Below are positions 8,959-17,961 of a stretch of 64,000 nucleotides of DNA, one piece after another; the stretch's first letter is position 1; each line of letters starts with the position of its first letter. The notes under the pieces were generated by a model that saw only the letters and a list, made by a program, of their open reading frames with translations, had not been told where the DNA came from and did not search any database. Position numbers and translations under genes: made by a program. This DNA is from an uncultured Kiloniellaceae bacterium (GTDB lineage: Bacteria; Pseudomonadota; Alphaproteobacteria; Kiloniellales; Kiloniellaceae): positions 372,001 through 436,000 of the forward strand of contig CANMQP010000012.1 in the NCBI GenBank assembly GCA_947500035.1, written 5' to 3'.

Positions 8959-9504
8959 CTACATCGCGCCGGTCTCCCCGGCCGGGTTGCCTCTGGGCGC
9001 GAAAGCCGTCATCCCACGCACCGCATAAAAGTCGTTCAGCGCCCAGTGGACTGATGGAAAAGCGATGTCGTCCCAGGGGATATCTGCCCAATCGAAGAGA
9101 TCCAATTCCTGGGTTTCCGGCCCGGCTGAAACATCCGGCGTCACCAGGCGTGCCCGGTAAATTAGCTGAATCTGACTGATACGGGGTATCGAGTAGACAC
9201 CCAGTAACTGATCGATCTTCAGTTTCGCCCGGGCCTCTTCCCAGGCCTCCCGGCAGGCGCCATCGACGGCGGACTCATGAATTTCAAGGTAGCCCGCGGG
9301 CAACGTCCAGTATCCGATCCGGGGGGCAATGGCCCGGCGGCACAGCAGGATCTTTTCACCCCAGGTCGCCACCGATCCGACGACGACCTTCGGGTTTTCA
9401 TAGTCGACAAATCCGCAGTCCTGACATACTCGCCGCAAGCGGTCGTCGCCCTCAGGAATACGCTGTTCAAAGCTTTGCGCTTTAGGTCCGCCGGGTGTTT
9501 CCAT
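8959..9504 (-). CDS. Zinc-ribbon Nudix hydrolase
   Basis: The protein has an N-terminal zinc ribbon half (CQDCGFVDYENP) and a Nudix domain with the box beginning GYLEIHESAVDGACREAWEE. The metal-binding REAWEE core is intact. The small residue normally found after EE (Gly in the strict consensus) is replaced by Arg (EEAR); this subfamily is tolerant at that place. Such proteins hydrolyse nucleoside-diphosphate-linked metabolites. The chosen start METPGGPK gives 181 residues and begins just before the zinc ribbon. Upstream starts at 9579 and 9597 remain possible because no start has a good ribosome-binding site. It is convergent with ftsY. Confidence 0.85.
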   Translation of the reverse strand: METPGGPKAQSFEQRIPEGDDRLRRVCQDCGFVDYENPKVVVGSVATWGEKILLCRRAIAPRIGYWTLPAGYLEIHESAVDGACREAWEEARAKLKIDQLLGVYSIPRISQIQLIYRARLVTPDVSAGPETQELDLFDWADIPWDDIAFPSVHWALNDFYAVRGMTAFAPRGNPAGETGAM

Positions 9505-9651
9505 CGAAACAATGTGGCGCAGACGGCGCAGGTCGGCAAGGGCCAGCGATCTGAAGCGGCAGTCACCGCAACTCGCCATTGCGAATACAGCCCTCAACAG
9601 ACCCTTGAACAGAGACGACCAAAATCACGGGTAAGAAGAGTAGTGCGGCTC

Positions 9652-9945
9652 TTAGATGCGGATGTTCAGAAAACGGCCCCGCGCCACAGCCCGGCCGCTC
9701 TTGATGGCTTCCCGAACCGCTGTCATCAGATCCTTCGTGGACCAGCCGGTGAGTGTCGTCTTGCCGCTGGCAGCTTCAGAGGCACTTTGCTGCGCGGGTT
9801 TGGTTCTCGCTTTAGGGTCGGTTCGCGCTTCCGGCGCGCGGGCCGGCCGAACGCCCTCCAGCTCGCGCACGACAGGTTCAGCCAACCCGCGGATCTTTCC
9901 AGCGAGTACCGGGAGCACTCCTTTGGGATCGTTCGCAATCTTCAT
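9652..9945 (-). CDS. Small basic protein of unknown function
   Basis: I do not recognise this 97-residue protein. It has an N-terminal helix (MKIANDPKGVLPVLAGKIRGLAEPVV), a proline- and lysine-rich linker, and a C-terminal segment STKDLMTAVREAIKSGRAVARGRFLNIRI that looks folded and basic. No ribosome-binding site is evident. An overlapping frame on the plus strand has lower coding quality because of its irregular amino-acid composition. It could be a real alphaproteobacterial orphan or a chance frame in GC-rich DNA. Confidence 0.45.
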   Translation of the reverse strand: MKIANDPKGVLPVLAGKIRGLAEPVVRELEGVRPARAPEARTDPKARTKPAQQSASEAASGKTTLTGWSTKDLMTAVREAIKSGRAVARGRFLNIRI

Positions 9946-10458
9946 GAATTGATTTATGACGTGAAGCGGTTAAGCATTGATTAACTTTTCCGATCGCCAG
10001 ACCCTAAATAGGGCTTAACTGGCGGGCCATGGCAAGCCCCATGCCAAGCCATTCCTGATGCGGGAGACATCTGAGGAAGAATACACTCATAAGTAAGCAT
10101 TTTTCCGACAGGCCAAACAGCTGCGAAAATTCATTTCTGATCGTATAAAAATTAAACAAAAATTAGCGGGTCTCACATAATAATTTAATACCTCAAACTA
10201 TAGTGCGACCGGTCCGTCTCTCGGCCAAAGGCCCTAAACCCTTGCGATAACACGAATGAACTGGACTCGAGCAGATGCTATGCATGAAGGATTTTCTTTG
10301 ATGCGCTTCTACTCACTTAAAAGAGTCTTGAAGAAGCAAGATATAACGCTTCCTGGTTTACCTTTACTATCTTCCTGTCATAATTTATTACAGATTAGAC
10401 GGATGTGGCCGAACGTATATTATTGTATCTCGGGAAGTCGTGCGGCTTCACAAGGTAA
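9946..10458. other. AT-rich intergenic region upstream of the DUF2336 gene
   Basis: I see no supported gene in these 513 bases. The stretch 10100-10420 is clearly more AT-rich than its surroundings (runs such as taaaaattaaacaaaaatta) and probably holds the promoter of the DUF2336-kinase pair. A 75-residue frame at 10256-10483 overlaps the next gene and has no family features. An imperfect palindrome with GGCAAGCCCCATGCC lies near 10030-10055. Confidence 0.4.
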
Positions 10459-11637
10459 GTGGATGGGGAACACTTTCCGATGAACAGCCAGGATCGGAAC
10501 CTGCAATTTCTGTTAGAGCTTGCGCTCGACAAGTCCGTGGAAGGGCGTGAGTCGCTTGCACAACGGATCGGCGAACTCTTCACGGCCCGCGAAGAGTGCC
10601 TGACCGAGCAGGAAACCGCCATCCTCGCCGATATTCTCGGAAAGCTGGTCAGCGACATTGAGATGTCCGTCCGGAAGTCCCTCGCCGAACGCCTCGCCGA
10701 CTCTCCGCTCGCACCCCACGACCTCGTGGTCACGCTCGCCAACGATCAGATCGAAGTTGCCCGGCCGATTCTCATCAAGAGCGAGGTTCTGCGTGACCGG
10801 GAACTGATCGCTATTATCCGGCACCGTGGCCATCAGCATCAACTGGCCATCGCCATGCGGACGTCGATCGACGAAATCGTCTCGGATGCACTCGTGGAAA
10901 CGGGCGAGACTGATGTCATCAAGCTTTTGCTTGAGAATCACAACGCCAAGATTTCCGAAGCGACGCTGTCCTATCTGACCGACCAGTCACAACGCGTGGA
11001 CTCGTTCCACGAACCGCTCGTCAACCGGGAAGACCTGACGTCGCAGCTGGCGGCGCGGATGTACTGGTGGGTTTCAGCGGCCCTGCGCGAGCAAATCCTC
11101 AAGAGTTTCGACATCCAGCCAAGCCTGCTCGACGACAAGCTCGAACAGACCGTCCTCTCGATGATGGATGAGGACAAGAAGGCGGAAGACAAAGACACTT
11201 CTGCAGTGGCACTGGCGAAAGAGCTGGTCGAACACCGAGAAGTCACGCCCGAATTTTTGATTTCGGTGCTGCGCCGGGGCGAGATCCCACTGTTCGAAGC
11301 CCTGTTCGGCGAAGTCTCAGGCTTCAAGCCGCCAGGTCTGCAGCACGTGCTTTACCATCAAGGTGGCGAGGGACTTGCCATCCTCTGCAGGTCGCTCGGG
11401 TATCCCAAGCAGGCCTTCGCAACAATCTTTCTCCTGAGCCGGCGCGGACGTCCGGGCTCGGAGACCACCGATCCGCGGGAGCTTTCGCGGGCGGTTCAGA
11501 TCTTTGACAAGGTGTCGCGGGAAAACGCGAGTCTGGTGGCCAACACCTGGCGGCGTAACCCGGAATACCGCGCGGCAATCGAACAGATCAGCAGCGCGTC
11601 AAACTCTCCCAAGCAACAGCAAGGAAGCATCCAGTGA
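10459..11637 (+). CDS. DUF2336 domain-containing protein
   Basis: The 392-residue, mainly helical protein matches the DUF2336 family, which is almost restricted to alphaproteobacteria and has no established biochemical role. The repeat-like helices (RQSLAERLADSPLAPHDLVVTLANDQIEVARPIL-type segments, in pieces) resemble HEAT-like repeats. No membrane segment or signal peptide is seen. The start MDGEHFP is preceded by AAGGTAAG; an alternative start MNSQDRN lies at 10480. The TGA stop overlaps the GTG start of the histidine kinase, so the two proteins are made together and probably act together. Confidence 0.85.
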   Translation: MDGEHFPMNSQDRNLQFLLELALDKSVEGRESLAQRIGELFTAREECLTEQETAILADILGKLVSDIEMSVRKSLAERLADSPLAPHDLVVTLANDQIEVARPILIKSEVLRDRELIAIIRHRGHQHQLAIAMRTSIDEIVSDALVETGETDVIKLLLENHNAKISEATLSYLTDQSQRVDSFHEPLVNREDLTSQLAARMYWWVSAALREQILKSFDIQPSLLDDKLEQTVLSMMDEDKKAEDKDTSAVALAKELVEHREVTPEFLISVLRRGEIPLFEALFGEVSGFKPPGLQHVLYHQGGEGLAILCRSLGYPKQAFATIFLLSRRGRPGSETTDPRELSRAVQIFDKVSRENASLVANTWRRNPEYRAAIEQISSASNSPKQQQGSIQ

Positions 11638-13214
11638 ACCTGCCACTGAAGAAGCTTCTCGAAGCTCATACGTCGGGACATGACGACAAGTCTGATCCGC
11701 GCGAAAAGCCTGACTCGCAAGAAGGACCGGGGGATTCAGACCAGGATCTCGCAGTTCTGCAGCGTGAAATGCTGGAGAATGGCGATCCGGTCGCTCTTTA
11801 CGACCGGCACGGACAGGTTGTCTATACCAATCTGGCCTTCGACCGAATTGCAGATGCCTTCTCCGCCAACGCGCCGATCAATAGTTTCGGGAGCGATAAA
11901 TCGCGCTCTCAAAACGACGAACTGAACGCGCTCAAATCCCTGGCGGGCAGCGTCATTAACGAATACGCCGTGCGCATCAATGGCCGCGTCGAGTATTACC
12001 GCGCGAAACACCGGGCCTTGAACAATGCCAATGGCGATTTCGTCGGCAGCGCATTGCTTCTCACCTCTCTGAGCGAGGTTAAGGCCCTGAACGCGGCGCT
12101 TTCACTGGCCAATGAACGCCTGGACGATACCACGCGCCTGGTCTCCGACTGGATCTGGGAAACCGACCGCAATCTGCAGATTGCCTATATCTCGCCGCAG
12201 GTTCAAAAGACTCTCGGGTTCCATCCCAGCGAACTTGTTGGGCACCCCCTCAGTGCTCTCCCCGTTACGCCCAGTGAAGAGCTGGAAGCCAGAACCTCAC
12301 CGGATCATCGGCGGCCTTTCCGCGACGTGAACGTTCAGATCAAGGACCGCGCGGGAAACAGCCGAAACTTCCTCCTGAACGGCCTGCCGGTCTACGATCA
12401 CCAGACCGGAAACTTCGCCGGTTTCCGGGGCAGCGCCAGCGACATCACGGAAACGCGGGTCCGCCAGCTTGCCTTGTTCGAAGCCAAGGAAGCCGCGGAA
12501 CTGGCCAACCGGGTCAAATCCGAGTTCCTGGCGAACATGAGCCACGAACTCCGAACGCCGCTGAACGCAATCATCGGCTTCTCGGAGATGATGTCTTCGG
12601 AACTCCTGGGTCCGCTGGGGAACGAACAGTATCAGGGCTACTCGCACGATATTCTGGTCAGCGCGCAGCACCTGCTCGGGGTCATCAATGACATCCTCGA
12701 CGTCGCGAAGATCGAGGCCGGCAAGCTTCATCTGACCGAGGAAGACGTCAATCCGCACGAGGTTCTGGGCACGGTAAAACGCCTGATGTCCGAACGTGCG
12801 GAGCGAGTCGGCATCCACCTGAAGGTCGAGGCGGACCCCGATCTGCCGCACGTCTGGGCCGATGCCCGCAAGCTGAAGCAGATCCTGATTAACCTGATGG
12901 CCAATTCGGTGAAATTCACGCCGGGCGGCGGTCGCATCGACATCAGTGCTTACGTGGAGCAAAACGGCGATTTTGTCTTCGCCGTGACAGACACGGGCAT
13001 CGGGATTGCCAAAGAAGATATCGACAAGGCCCTTGCCCCCTTCACACAGATCGACAGCCAGCTCAGCCGGCAATTCGAGGGCACAGGCCTTGGTTTGCCG
13101 CTTGCCAAGGGCTTTACGGAGCTGCACGACGGCGAACTGAAACTGGTCAGCGAACCCGGCAAGGGCACGCAGGTCACCGTGCATCTGCCGGCAAAACGCG
13201 TCATCCCGAACTGA
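11634..13214 (+). CDS. Soluble PAS-domain hybrid-free sensor histidine kinase (PleC/DivJ-like)
   Basis: The GTG start overlaps the stop of the DUF2336 gene. The 526-residue protein has a PAS-like region at about 50-115, a second PAS with PAC tail at about 165-280 (SDWIWETDRNLQIAYISPQV), a HisKA domain with phospho-acceptor H304 in FLANMSHELRTPLNAIIGF, and a HATPase_c domain with N box NLMANSVKFTP, DTGIGI and GTGLGL. No membrane segments or receiver domain are present, so it is a cytoplasmic sensor. The HisKA sequence is of the PleC/DivJ type that controls alphaproteobacterial cell-cycle or stress regulators. No response regulator is adjacent; the DUF2336 protein is the natural candidate partner. 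Confidence 0.9.
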   Translation: MNLPLKKLLEAHTSGHDDKSDPREKPDSQEGPGDSDQDLAVLQREMLENGDPVALYDRHGQVVYTNLAFDRIADAFSANAPINSFGSDKSRSQNDELNALKSLAGSVINEYAVRINGRVEYYRAKHRALNNANGDFVGSALLLTSLSEVKALNAALSLANERLDDTTRLVSDWIWETDRNLQIAYISPQVQKTLGFHPSELVGHPLSALPVTPSEELEARTSPDHRRPFRDVNVQIKDRAGNSRNFLLNGLPVYDHQTGNFAGFRGSASDITETRVRQLALFEAKEAAELANRVKSEFLANMSHELRTPLNAIIGFSEMMSSELLGPLGNEQYQGYSHDILVSAQHLLGVINDILDVAKIEAGKLHLTEEDVNPHEVLGTVKRLMSERAERVGIHLKVEADPDLPHVWADARKLKQILINLMANSVKFTPGGGRIDISAYVEQNGDFVFAVTDTGIGIAKEDIDKALAPFTQIDSQLSRQFEGTGLGLPLAKGFTELHDGELKLVSEPGKGTQVTVHLPAKRVIPN

Positions 13215-13500
13215 GTTCCCGGCACTGCCGTTTGATCAGGGCTTGTCGCGGCCCGGAATGAAGTTGCCCGCCAGTTCCGCACGAGGCAAACCGCCACGCA
13301 TCCTCTCATGCAGCAAGAGCATGGGTGCCCCTCTTTTCTAGCGCGTGTCGCGTTCAATCAAACACATGTATTCTCGGGTGCTCAACGGCTTCCGCGCAAA
13401 TCTTTTCAAAATCAGCCTCCTTTGTGCGGGCCATGCGATCGCCCTGCTGACCCCTGCAGGGTCGCGTCACAACATCCCTCAAGCGAGTCACAGAAGCTCC

Positions 13501-14235
13501 ATGGCCGAAGATTTGACAACCCGTGACTTTGGCACGGCCCGGGCGGCTTTACGGGGCGGCGCGCGGGAGTCCTTCGGCGTTCCCATGCTCGTGCTTTGCG
13601 GCAGTTATCTTGGCTTCGGCGCCCTGGTTCGGGAGTCCGGTCTGGCGATCTGGCACGGCCTTTTCTCGACCCTTACGTCCTGGGCGCTGCCCGGTCAGGT
13701 CGCTCTGGTCGAGCTCTACTCGGTCGGTGCGCCGCTGCTGGTGATTGCCAGTGCCGTGGCCCTGACCAACGCGCGCCTGCTGCCCATGGCCATGACCCTG
13801 ATGCCGACGATCCGCGGCGCCAATGTGCCGCGCTGGGTCTATTACGCCACGGCGCATGTGATCGCGGTGACCGGTTGGGCGGCGGCCATGCGGGTCTGCC
13901 CGACACTTCCGAGCGAGCAGCGCCTCGCCTACTTTGCCGGCTTCTCGGGGACGCTCTGGATCTCGACCCTGGGCGCGACCGCGATCGGCTTCGCGCTGGC
14001 CGACACTGTGCCCGCATATGTCACCCTGGGACTGGTGTTCCTAAATCCGATCTACTTCATGCTCGTCTTCGCATCGGACCTGCGCCAACGCAGCCGCATG
14101 CTGGCGCTGGTCTTCGGCACGGTCATCGGCCCGCCGCTTTATCTCTGGTCACCCGATTGGAGTCTAGTCGTTGCAGGCCTCGCTGCCGGAACGCTCGCTT
14201 ATGGGATATCAGCGGCCCGCGAGGCCCGATCGTGA
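13501..14235 (+). CDS. azlC: AzlC family branched-chain amino acid exporter, large subunit
   Basis: AzlC with AzlD forms an exporter for branched-chain amino acids or analogues. The 244-residue protein has five to six hydrophobic segments and the AzlC hallmarks near the N-terminus (GARESFGVPMLVLCGSYLGFGALV) and LLVIASAVALTNARLLPMAM. I chose the start MAEDLTTRD at 13501 because the preceding in-frame residues from 13345 show no family features. The stop overlaps the GTG start of azlD (GTGA), as expected for a two-subunit transporter. Confidence 0.88.
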   Translation: MAEDLTTRDFGTARAALRGGARESFGVPMLVLCGSYLGFGALVRESGLAIWHGLFSTLTSWALPGQVALVELYSVGAPLLVIASAVALTNARLLPMAMTLMPTIRGANVPRWVYYATAHVIAVTGWAAAMRVCPTLPSEQRLAYFAGFSGTLWISTLGATAIGFALADTVPAYVTLGLVFLNPIYFMLVFASDLRQRSRMLALVFGTVIGPPLYLWSPDWSLVVAGLAAGTLAYGISAAREARS

Positions 14236-14594
14236 CCGGGAATCTGAACGGAGTCATGGGTGAGTTCTGGTGGCCCTTCGCCGTCATCCTGACCGGTGCT
14301 GCCGCCACCTATGTCTGGCGGGCGCTCGGCATCGCGCTCTCCGGGCGGGTCGGCACGGACAGCCGGATTTTCGAATGGATCGCCTGCGTCGCCTATGCGT
14401 TGCTGGCCGCCCTGATCGCGCGTATGATTATCTTTCCGATCGGACCGCTGGCCGAGACCTATCTGGCGGACCGTCTCGGCGCCGCCGTCGGCGCGCTCGC
14501 CATTTATTTCCTCACGCGCAACAATCTGCTCGCCGGCGTGTCGGTCGGCACCGCGGCCCTGGTCGCCCTTACCTGGAGCCGCACGATCTTCTGA
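14232..14594 (+). CDS. azlD: AzlD family small transporter subunit
   Basis: This 120-residue protein has four hydrophobic segments and the conserved ending with TRNNLLAGVSVGTAALVAL, typical of AzlD proteins. The GTG start at 14232 overlaps the azlC stop, so it is translationally coupled. A longer frame from 13596 is a shadow of azlC. Together with AzlC it would export branched-chain amino acids; the exact substrate is not visible. It ends 20 bases before the convergent pgk gene and no clear intrinsic terminator separates them. Confidence 0.85.
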   Translation: MTGNLNGVMGEFWWPFAVILTGAAATYVWRALGIALSGRVGTDSRIFEWIACVAYALLAALIARMIIFPIGPLAETYLADRLGAAVGALAIYFLTRNNLLAGVSVGTAALVALTWSRTIF

Positions 14595-14614
14595 ACTGGC
14601 CTGCCGGAGGCTGA

Positions 14615-15814
14615 TTACGCGGCATCCTCCAGCGCCTGCACGCCGGGGAGGGTCTTGCCCTCGAGCCATTCCAGGAACGCGCCGCCCGCGGTCGAGATAT
14701 AGGAAAAATCTTTATCGGCGCCAGCATGCGCAAGCGCCGCAACTGTATCGCCGCCGCCGGCCACGCTCAACAGCGAGCCCGACTTCGTCAGGGCTGCAGC
14801 AGCCTGAGCGACAGAGTTGGTTGCCGCATCGAAGGGCGGCATCTCGAAACACCCGAGCGGACCGTTCCAGACCAGCGTTTTACAGGCTGAAAGCCGCTGC
14901 GCCAAATCGGCGGCGGTCGCGGGGCCTGCATCCAGGATCATCGTGTCCTCGGGCACCTCGCGGACCGGAACGATTTCGTGAGCAGCGCCGGCGGCAAACT
15001 CTCTGGAGACAACAGCATCCGATGGCAACACGACGTCGCAACCCTCTGCTTCGGCGCTATCCAGAATTTGGCGCGCTGTCTCAGCCATCTCGTTCTCACA
15101 GAGCGATTTGCCGACCGCAACACCCTGGGCGTTCAAGAAGGTGTTCGCCATGCCGCCGCCGATGACCAGCAAATCGACCTTCTCCACCAGATTACCCAGA
15201 AGCTCGAGCTTACTGGAAATCTTCGCACCGCCGACCACCGCGGCAACAGGTCGCTTGGGACTGCCGAGCGCTGATTGCAGATGAAGCAGTTCTTCCTGCA
15301 TCAGACGCCCCGCACCGGCGGGCAGCGCCCGCGCCAATCCTTCAACGGAGGCATGCGCCCGGTGAGCCGCAGAAAAAGCATCGCCGAGATAGACATCGCC
15401 CAGCTTGGCGAGCGCCGCGACAAAGGCCGGATCGTTAGCCTCTTCACCGGCATGAAAGCGCAGATTTTCGAGAAGGGCGACCTCGCCTGCCGCGAGTTTG
15501 GATGCCAGTTTCTCCGCTTCCGGTCCGATGCAATCTCCGGCAAAGGCAACGTCTTGTCCTAAGGCCGCAGAGAGTGGAGCGACCACCGGCTTTAAGGACA
15601 TCTCAGGCACGACCTTGCCCTTCGGGCGTCCGAAGTGGGACAGCAACAGGACCTTCGCACCCGCCGCAACCAGGTCCTTGATGGTGGGCAGCGCGCGCCG
15701 GATGCGGGTGTCGTCGGTGACCTTTCCCTCCTGCATGGGCACATTGAAGTCCACACGCACCAGCACTGTCTTACCGGCGACATCGAGATCGTCCAAAGTC
15801 TTAAAACGGGCCAT
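14615..15814 (-). CDS. pgk: Phosphoglycerate kinase
   Basis: Pgk interconverts 1,3-bisphosphoglycerate and 3-phosphoglycerate with ATP formation. Substrate-binding features are present: [22 protein letters not shown] and [15 protein letters not shown]. The nucleotide-binding GGGDTVAAL lies near the C-terminus. The start [14 protein letters not shown] gives 399 residues, the usual length; an in-frame ATG five codons upstream (15829) is possible. In many relatives pgk lies with gap and fba, but here it stands alone, convergent with azlD. Confidence 0.97.
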   Translation of the reverse strand: MARFKTLDDLDVAGKTVLVRVDFNVPMQEGKVTDDTRIRRALPTIKDLVAAGAKVLLLSHFGRPKGKVVPEMSLKPVVAPLSAALGQDVAFAGDCIGPEAEKLASKLAAGEVALLENLRFHAGEEANDPAFVAALAKLGDVYLGDAFSAAHRAHASVEGLARALPAGAGRLMQEELLHLQSALGSPKRPVAAVVGGAKISSKLELLGNLVEKVDLLVIGGGMANTFLNAQGVAVGKSLCENEMAETARQILDSAEAEGCDVVLPSDAVVSREFAAGAAHEIVPVREVPEDTMILDAGPATAADLAQRLSACKTLVWNGPLGCFEMPPFDAATNSVAQAAAALTKSGSLLSVAGGGDTVAALAHAGADKDFSYISTAGGAFLEWLEGKTLPGVQALEDAA

Positions 15815-15993
15815 CGTCTCGCTTTCCATTGCGGGCCTGCATCAAAGAGAGTGCCCTGGAGAATGCACAAAAGAACAGCTCCCGTGATACACAGGAGCCG
15901 GTCTTTTTCGCAAGTCTTTCCATAGCTTTTCCGGCATAACTCCCCTGGAGAAAAATACGCCCCATCTGGAGCGGCGGCAAACGCGGTGAAGAT

Positions 15994-16356
15994 ATGGATA
16001 AAAATACTCTGGCTGGCATTCGCAGGGTTTTGCTGGCCTGCGCCCAAACCGGCACCCCCGTGACTTACCGCGACCTGGTCGCGCAGGCTCAGGTGCCGCC
16101 GCCGCACAGCATCCACAACACGACCCTGGCACTGGAGGGCCTGATCCGCGAAGACCATGCCGCGGGCAGACCCCTGCTTGCCGCCCTGGCAGTCAGCCGC
16201 GGCAACCCGGGCCTTCCGGGCCACGGCTTCTTCCACCTGCTCGCGGAACTGGGCCGCTATGACGGTCCGGAGCGCGGGCCCGAGGCGGCGGCGGCTTTTG
16301 ATCGGGAACTCCGCGCTGCGATAGACTATTGGGGTCGACCGCAGGCTGACGCATAA
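15994..16356 (+). CDS. Conserved hypothetical protein, winged-helix-like
   Basis: The 120-residue protein has an N-terminal segment resembling a small helix-turn-helix (LAGIRRVLLACAQTGTPVTYRDLVAQAQV), then LALEGLIREDHAAGRPLLAALAVSRG and GLPGHGFFHLLAELG. I recall similar proteins as conserved alphaproteobacterial hypotheticals, often next to glycolytic genes, sometimes misnamed as phosphoribosyl pyrophosphate synthetase. No catalytic motif supports such a name. The start is preceded by GGTGAAG. It is divergent from pgk. Confidence 0.75.
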   Translation: MDKNTLAGIRRVLLACAQTGTPVTYRDLVAQAQVPPPHSIHNTTLALEGLIREDHAAGRPLLAALAVSRGNPGLPGHGFFHLLAELGRYDGPERGPEAAAAFDRELRAAIDYWGRPQADA

Positions 16357-16389
16357 AAGAAAGTCTGACGGGGGGAATCCCTTGAGTGT

Positions 16390-16806
16390 CTAACCCTCTA
16401 CCCGCTTGCCCATGCTGATCCGCTCCTCAACGCCATAGCCGAGACCCTGGTAGAACGCGACCACGGCTGCGTTATCCGCCCGCACCTGCAGATTGATCTT
16501 CACACAGCCAAGCGCGGCCAGGCGGGCCTCCGCTTCCCGGATCAGTTTCGTCCCTAGACCCGAAGCGCGATGGCTTTCGCGCACCGCGACCGCGTAGATC
16601 CAACCTCTGTGTCCATCATACCCGGCCATGATCGAACCGGCGACATCGCCTTCATCGACGGCCAGCACAAGGAGTTCCGGCTGCGACTTGAGTTTGGCCG
16701 GAATCGCAAGCTCGGCTGCATTCCAGGGCGGATCGTCGGGAAAAGCCTCACGCCAGAGGCTTTTCACCCCGTCAAAATACTCATCCCGGTAAGTCACGAT
16801 CTCCAC
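16390..16806 (-). CDS. GNAT family acetyltransferase, YpeA-like
   Basis: The 138-residue protein shows the GNAT fold order and the acetyl-CoA loop RASGLGTKLI. The stretch GSIMAGYDGHRGWIYAVAV and the ending with NAAVVAFYQGLGYGVEERISMGKR closely parallel E. coli YpeA. The acceptor substrate is not known. It is convergent with the small gene at 15994-16356 and lies 48 bases downstream of the isochorismatase-like gene on the same strand. Confidence 0.88.
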   Translation of the reverse strand: MEIVTYRDEYFDGVKSLWREAFPDDPPWNAAELAIPAKLKSQPELLVLAVDEGDVAGSIMAGYDGHRGWIYAVAVRESHRASGLGTKLIREAEARLAALGCVKINLQVRADNAAVVAFYQGLGYGVEERISMGKRVEG

Positions 16807-16854
16807 GGCTTCGACCTCTTCTGTCCTGCCCCTAAAAGGTTTCCTGTCTCAAGC

Positions 16855-17409
16855 TTAAGCATCGAGCAGGTCCTGCGTCTCGACAACGGTGGCATATTCG
16901 CCGTCGAGGATCGACAAAGCCAGCGCATGCACGTCTTCCGCAGGCCAGGTTTTACCGTTTCGATCGGTCCTATCGGTCGACGCCACAGCCTCGGCAGGCA
17001 GCAAAACCTCGAACCCGAGGTTGCCGGCCATGCGCACAGTCGCCCCGACCGAGTTTTCCAGCAAGACGCCGGTGATCACGAGCCGTGAGATTCCAAACTG
17101 CCGCAGCCGCTCTTCAAGGTCAGTTCCAATGAAGGCCGAATTGGTGCGTTTTGCGATGATGGTTTCGCCTGCGAGCGGCGCAACCTCGGCCTTGAAGGCA
17201 TTTCCCGCCTGACCCGGCCGGTAGGGCGAGTTCGCTTCCGTCGAATCATGCCGGATATGAAAGATCGGCAGTTTTCTCTCTCGCCAGTGGGACAACAAAC
17301 GCGCGATGTTCGCTTCCGCTGACATCTGGCCACGACGTCCCCAGACCGGCGCATCGATCGCGTTTTGAACATCGATGACCAAAAGCGCGGTCGCATTGTC
17401 TTCAGACAT
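16855..17409 (-). CDS. Isochorismatase-fold protein with Ser at the catalytic Cys position
   Basis: The protein has the isochorismatase/cysteine-hydrolase fold: D13 in VIDVQ and K87 in IIAKRTNSAF match two members of the catalytic triad. At the place of the nucleophilic cysteine it has S120 (TGVLLENSVGATVRMAG). This Ser form is known as a subgroup within the family, so the usual amidohydrolase or nicotinamidase activity should not be assumed. The start MSEDNATA gives 184 residues and is preceded by GGAAAG; a start at 17478 would add 23 unrelated residues. Neighbouring Lrp/AsnC regulator reads the same way. Confidence 0.85.
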   Translation of the reverse strand: MSEDNATALLVIDVQNAIDAPVWGRRGQMSAEANIARLLSHWRERKLPIFHIRHDSTEANSPYRPGQAGNAFKAEVAPLAGETIIAKRTNSAFIGTDLEERLRQFGISRLVITGVLLENSVGATVRMAGNLGFEVLLPAEAVASTDRTDRNGKTWPAEDVHALALSILDGEYATVVETQDLLDA

Positions 17410-17508
17410 AAATGAACTTTCCAACGATGAAAAAGCGGCGGTGGCGAAACTCTGATCGGCCGCAACAAGTTCCGTCAAGCAGGATCGGACGGAAAGTTCC
17501 GCGGCACG

Positions 17509-17961
17509 TCAGATCGGCAGCAGATTGTCTGACTTTACCTCCTGCATCACGGCGTAAGTATGGGTTTCGCGGATACCTGGCAGGGACAGGAGAACTTCAG
17601 ACAAAAAGCGCCGATAAGCTGACATATGCTGAACACGCGCTTTGAGCAGATAGTCGGAACGCCCGGCAATCATGTGGCATTCCATCACCTCTGGCGCGCG
17701 GCAGACAGCGCTCTCAAAACTGTCAAAGATGTCGGCGGTGGTTCGCTCCAGCGCGACCTCCACGAAGACCAGCAATCCGCGCGAGACCTTGGCGGGATCG
17801 ATCTTGGCGGAAAAGCCGGTGATGAGACCCTCCCGGGTCATGCGCTTGACCCGCTCACCGGTCGCGGTCGGCGACAAACCGACTCGGTCGGCGAGATCCA
17901 GATTCGTAATCCGCCCTTCCTTCTGAAGAATGTTGAGAATATGCCGGTCGAAACGATCCAT
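17509..17961 (-). CDS. Lrp/AsnC family transcriptional regulator
   Basis: The 150-residue protein has the N-terminal helix-turn-helix (MDRFDRHILNILQKEGR and LADRVGLSPTATGERVKRM) and the C-terminal RAM/AsnC domain (VFVEVALE, APEVMECHMIAGRSDYLLKARV). Family members sense amino acids and act as octamers or dimers. The start is fixed by a strong GGGAGGGAAAA ribosome-binding site at 17966-17979; an upstream start at 18030 lies beyond that site. It lies beside an isochorismatase-fold gene and divergent from the usp-symporter unit, so regulation of that amino acid symporter is a reasonable but unproven guess. Confidence 0.93.
   Translation of the reverse strand: MDRFDRHILNILQKEGRITNLDLADRVGLSPTATGERVKRMTREGLITGFSAKIDPAKVSRGLLVFVEVALERTTADIFDSFESAVCRAPEVMECHMIAGRSDYLLKARVQHMSAYRRFLSEVLLSLPGIRETHTYAVMQEVKSDNLLPI

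Noticed and set aside
10256-10483. Plus-strand frame of 75 codons before the DUF2336 gene
   Set aside because: Overlaps the DUF2336 start, no ribosome-binding site, no family features.
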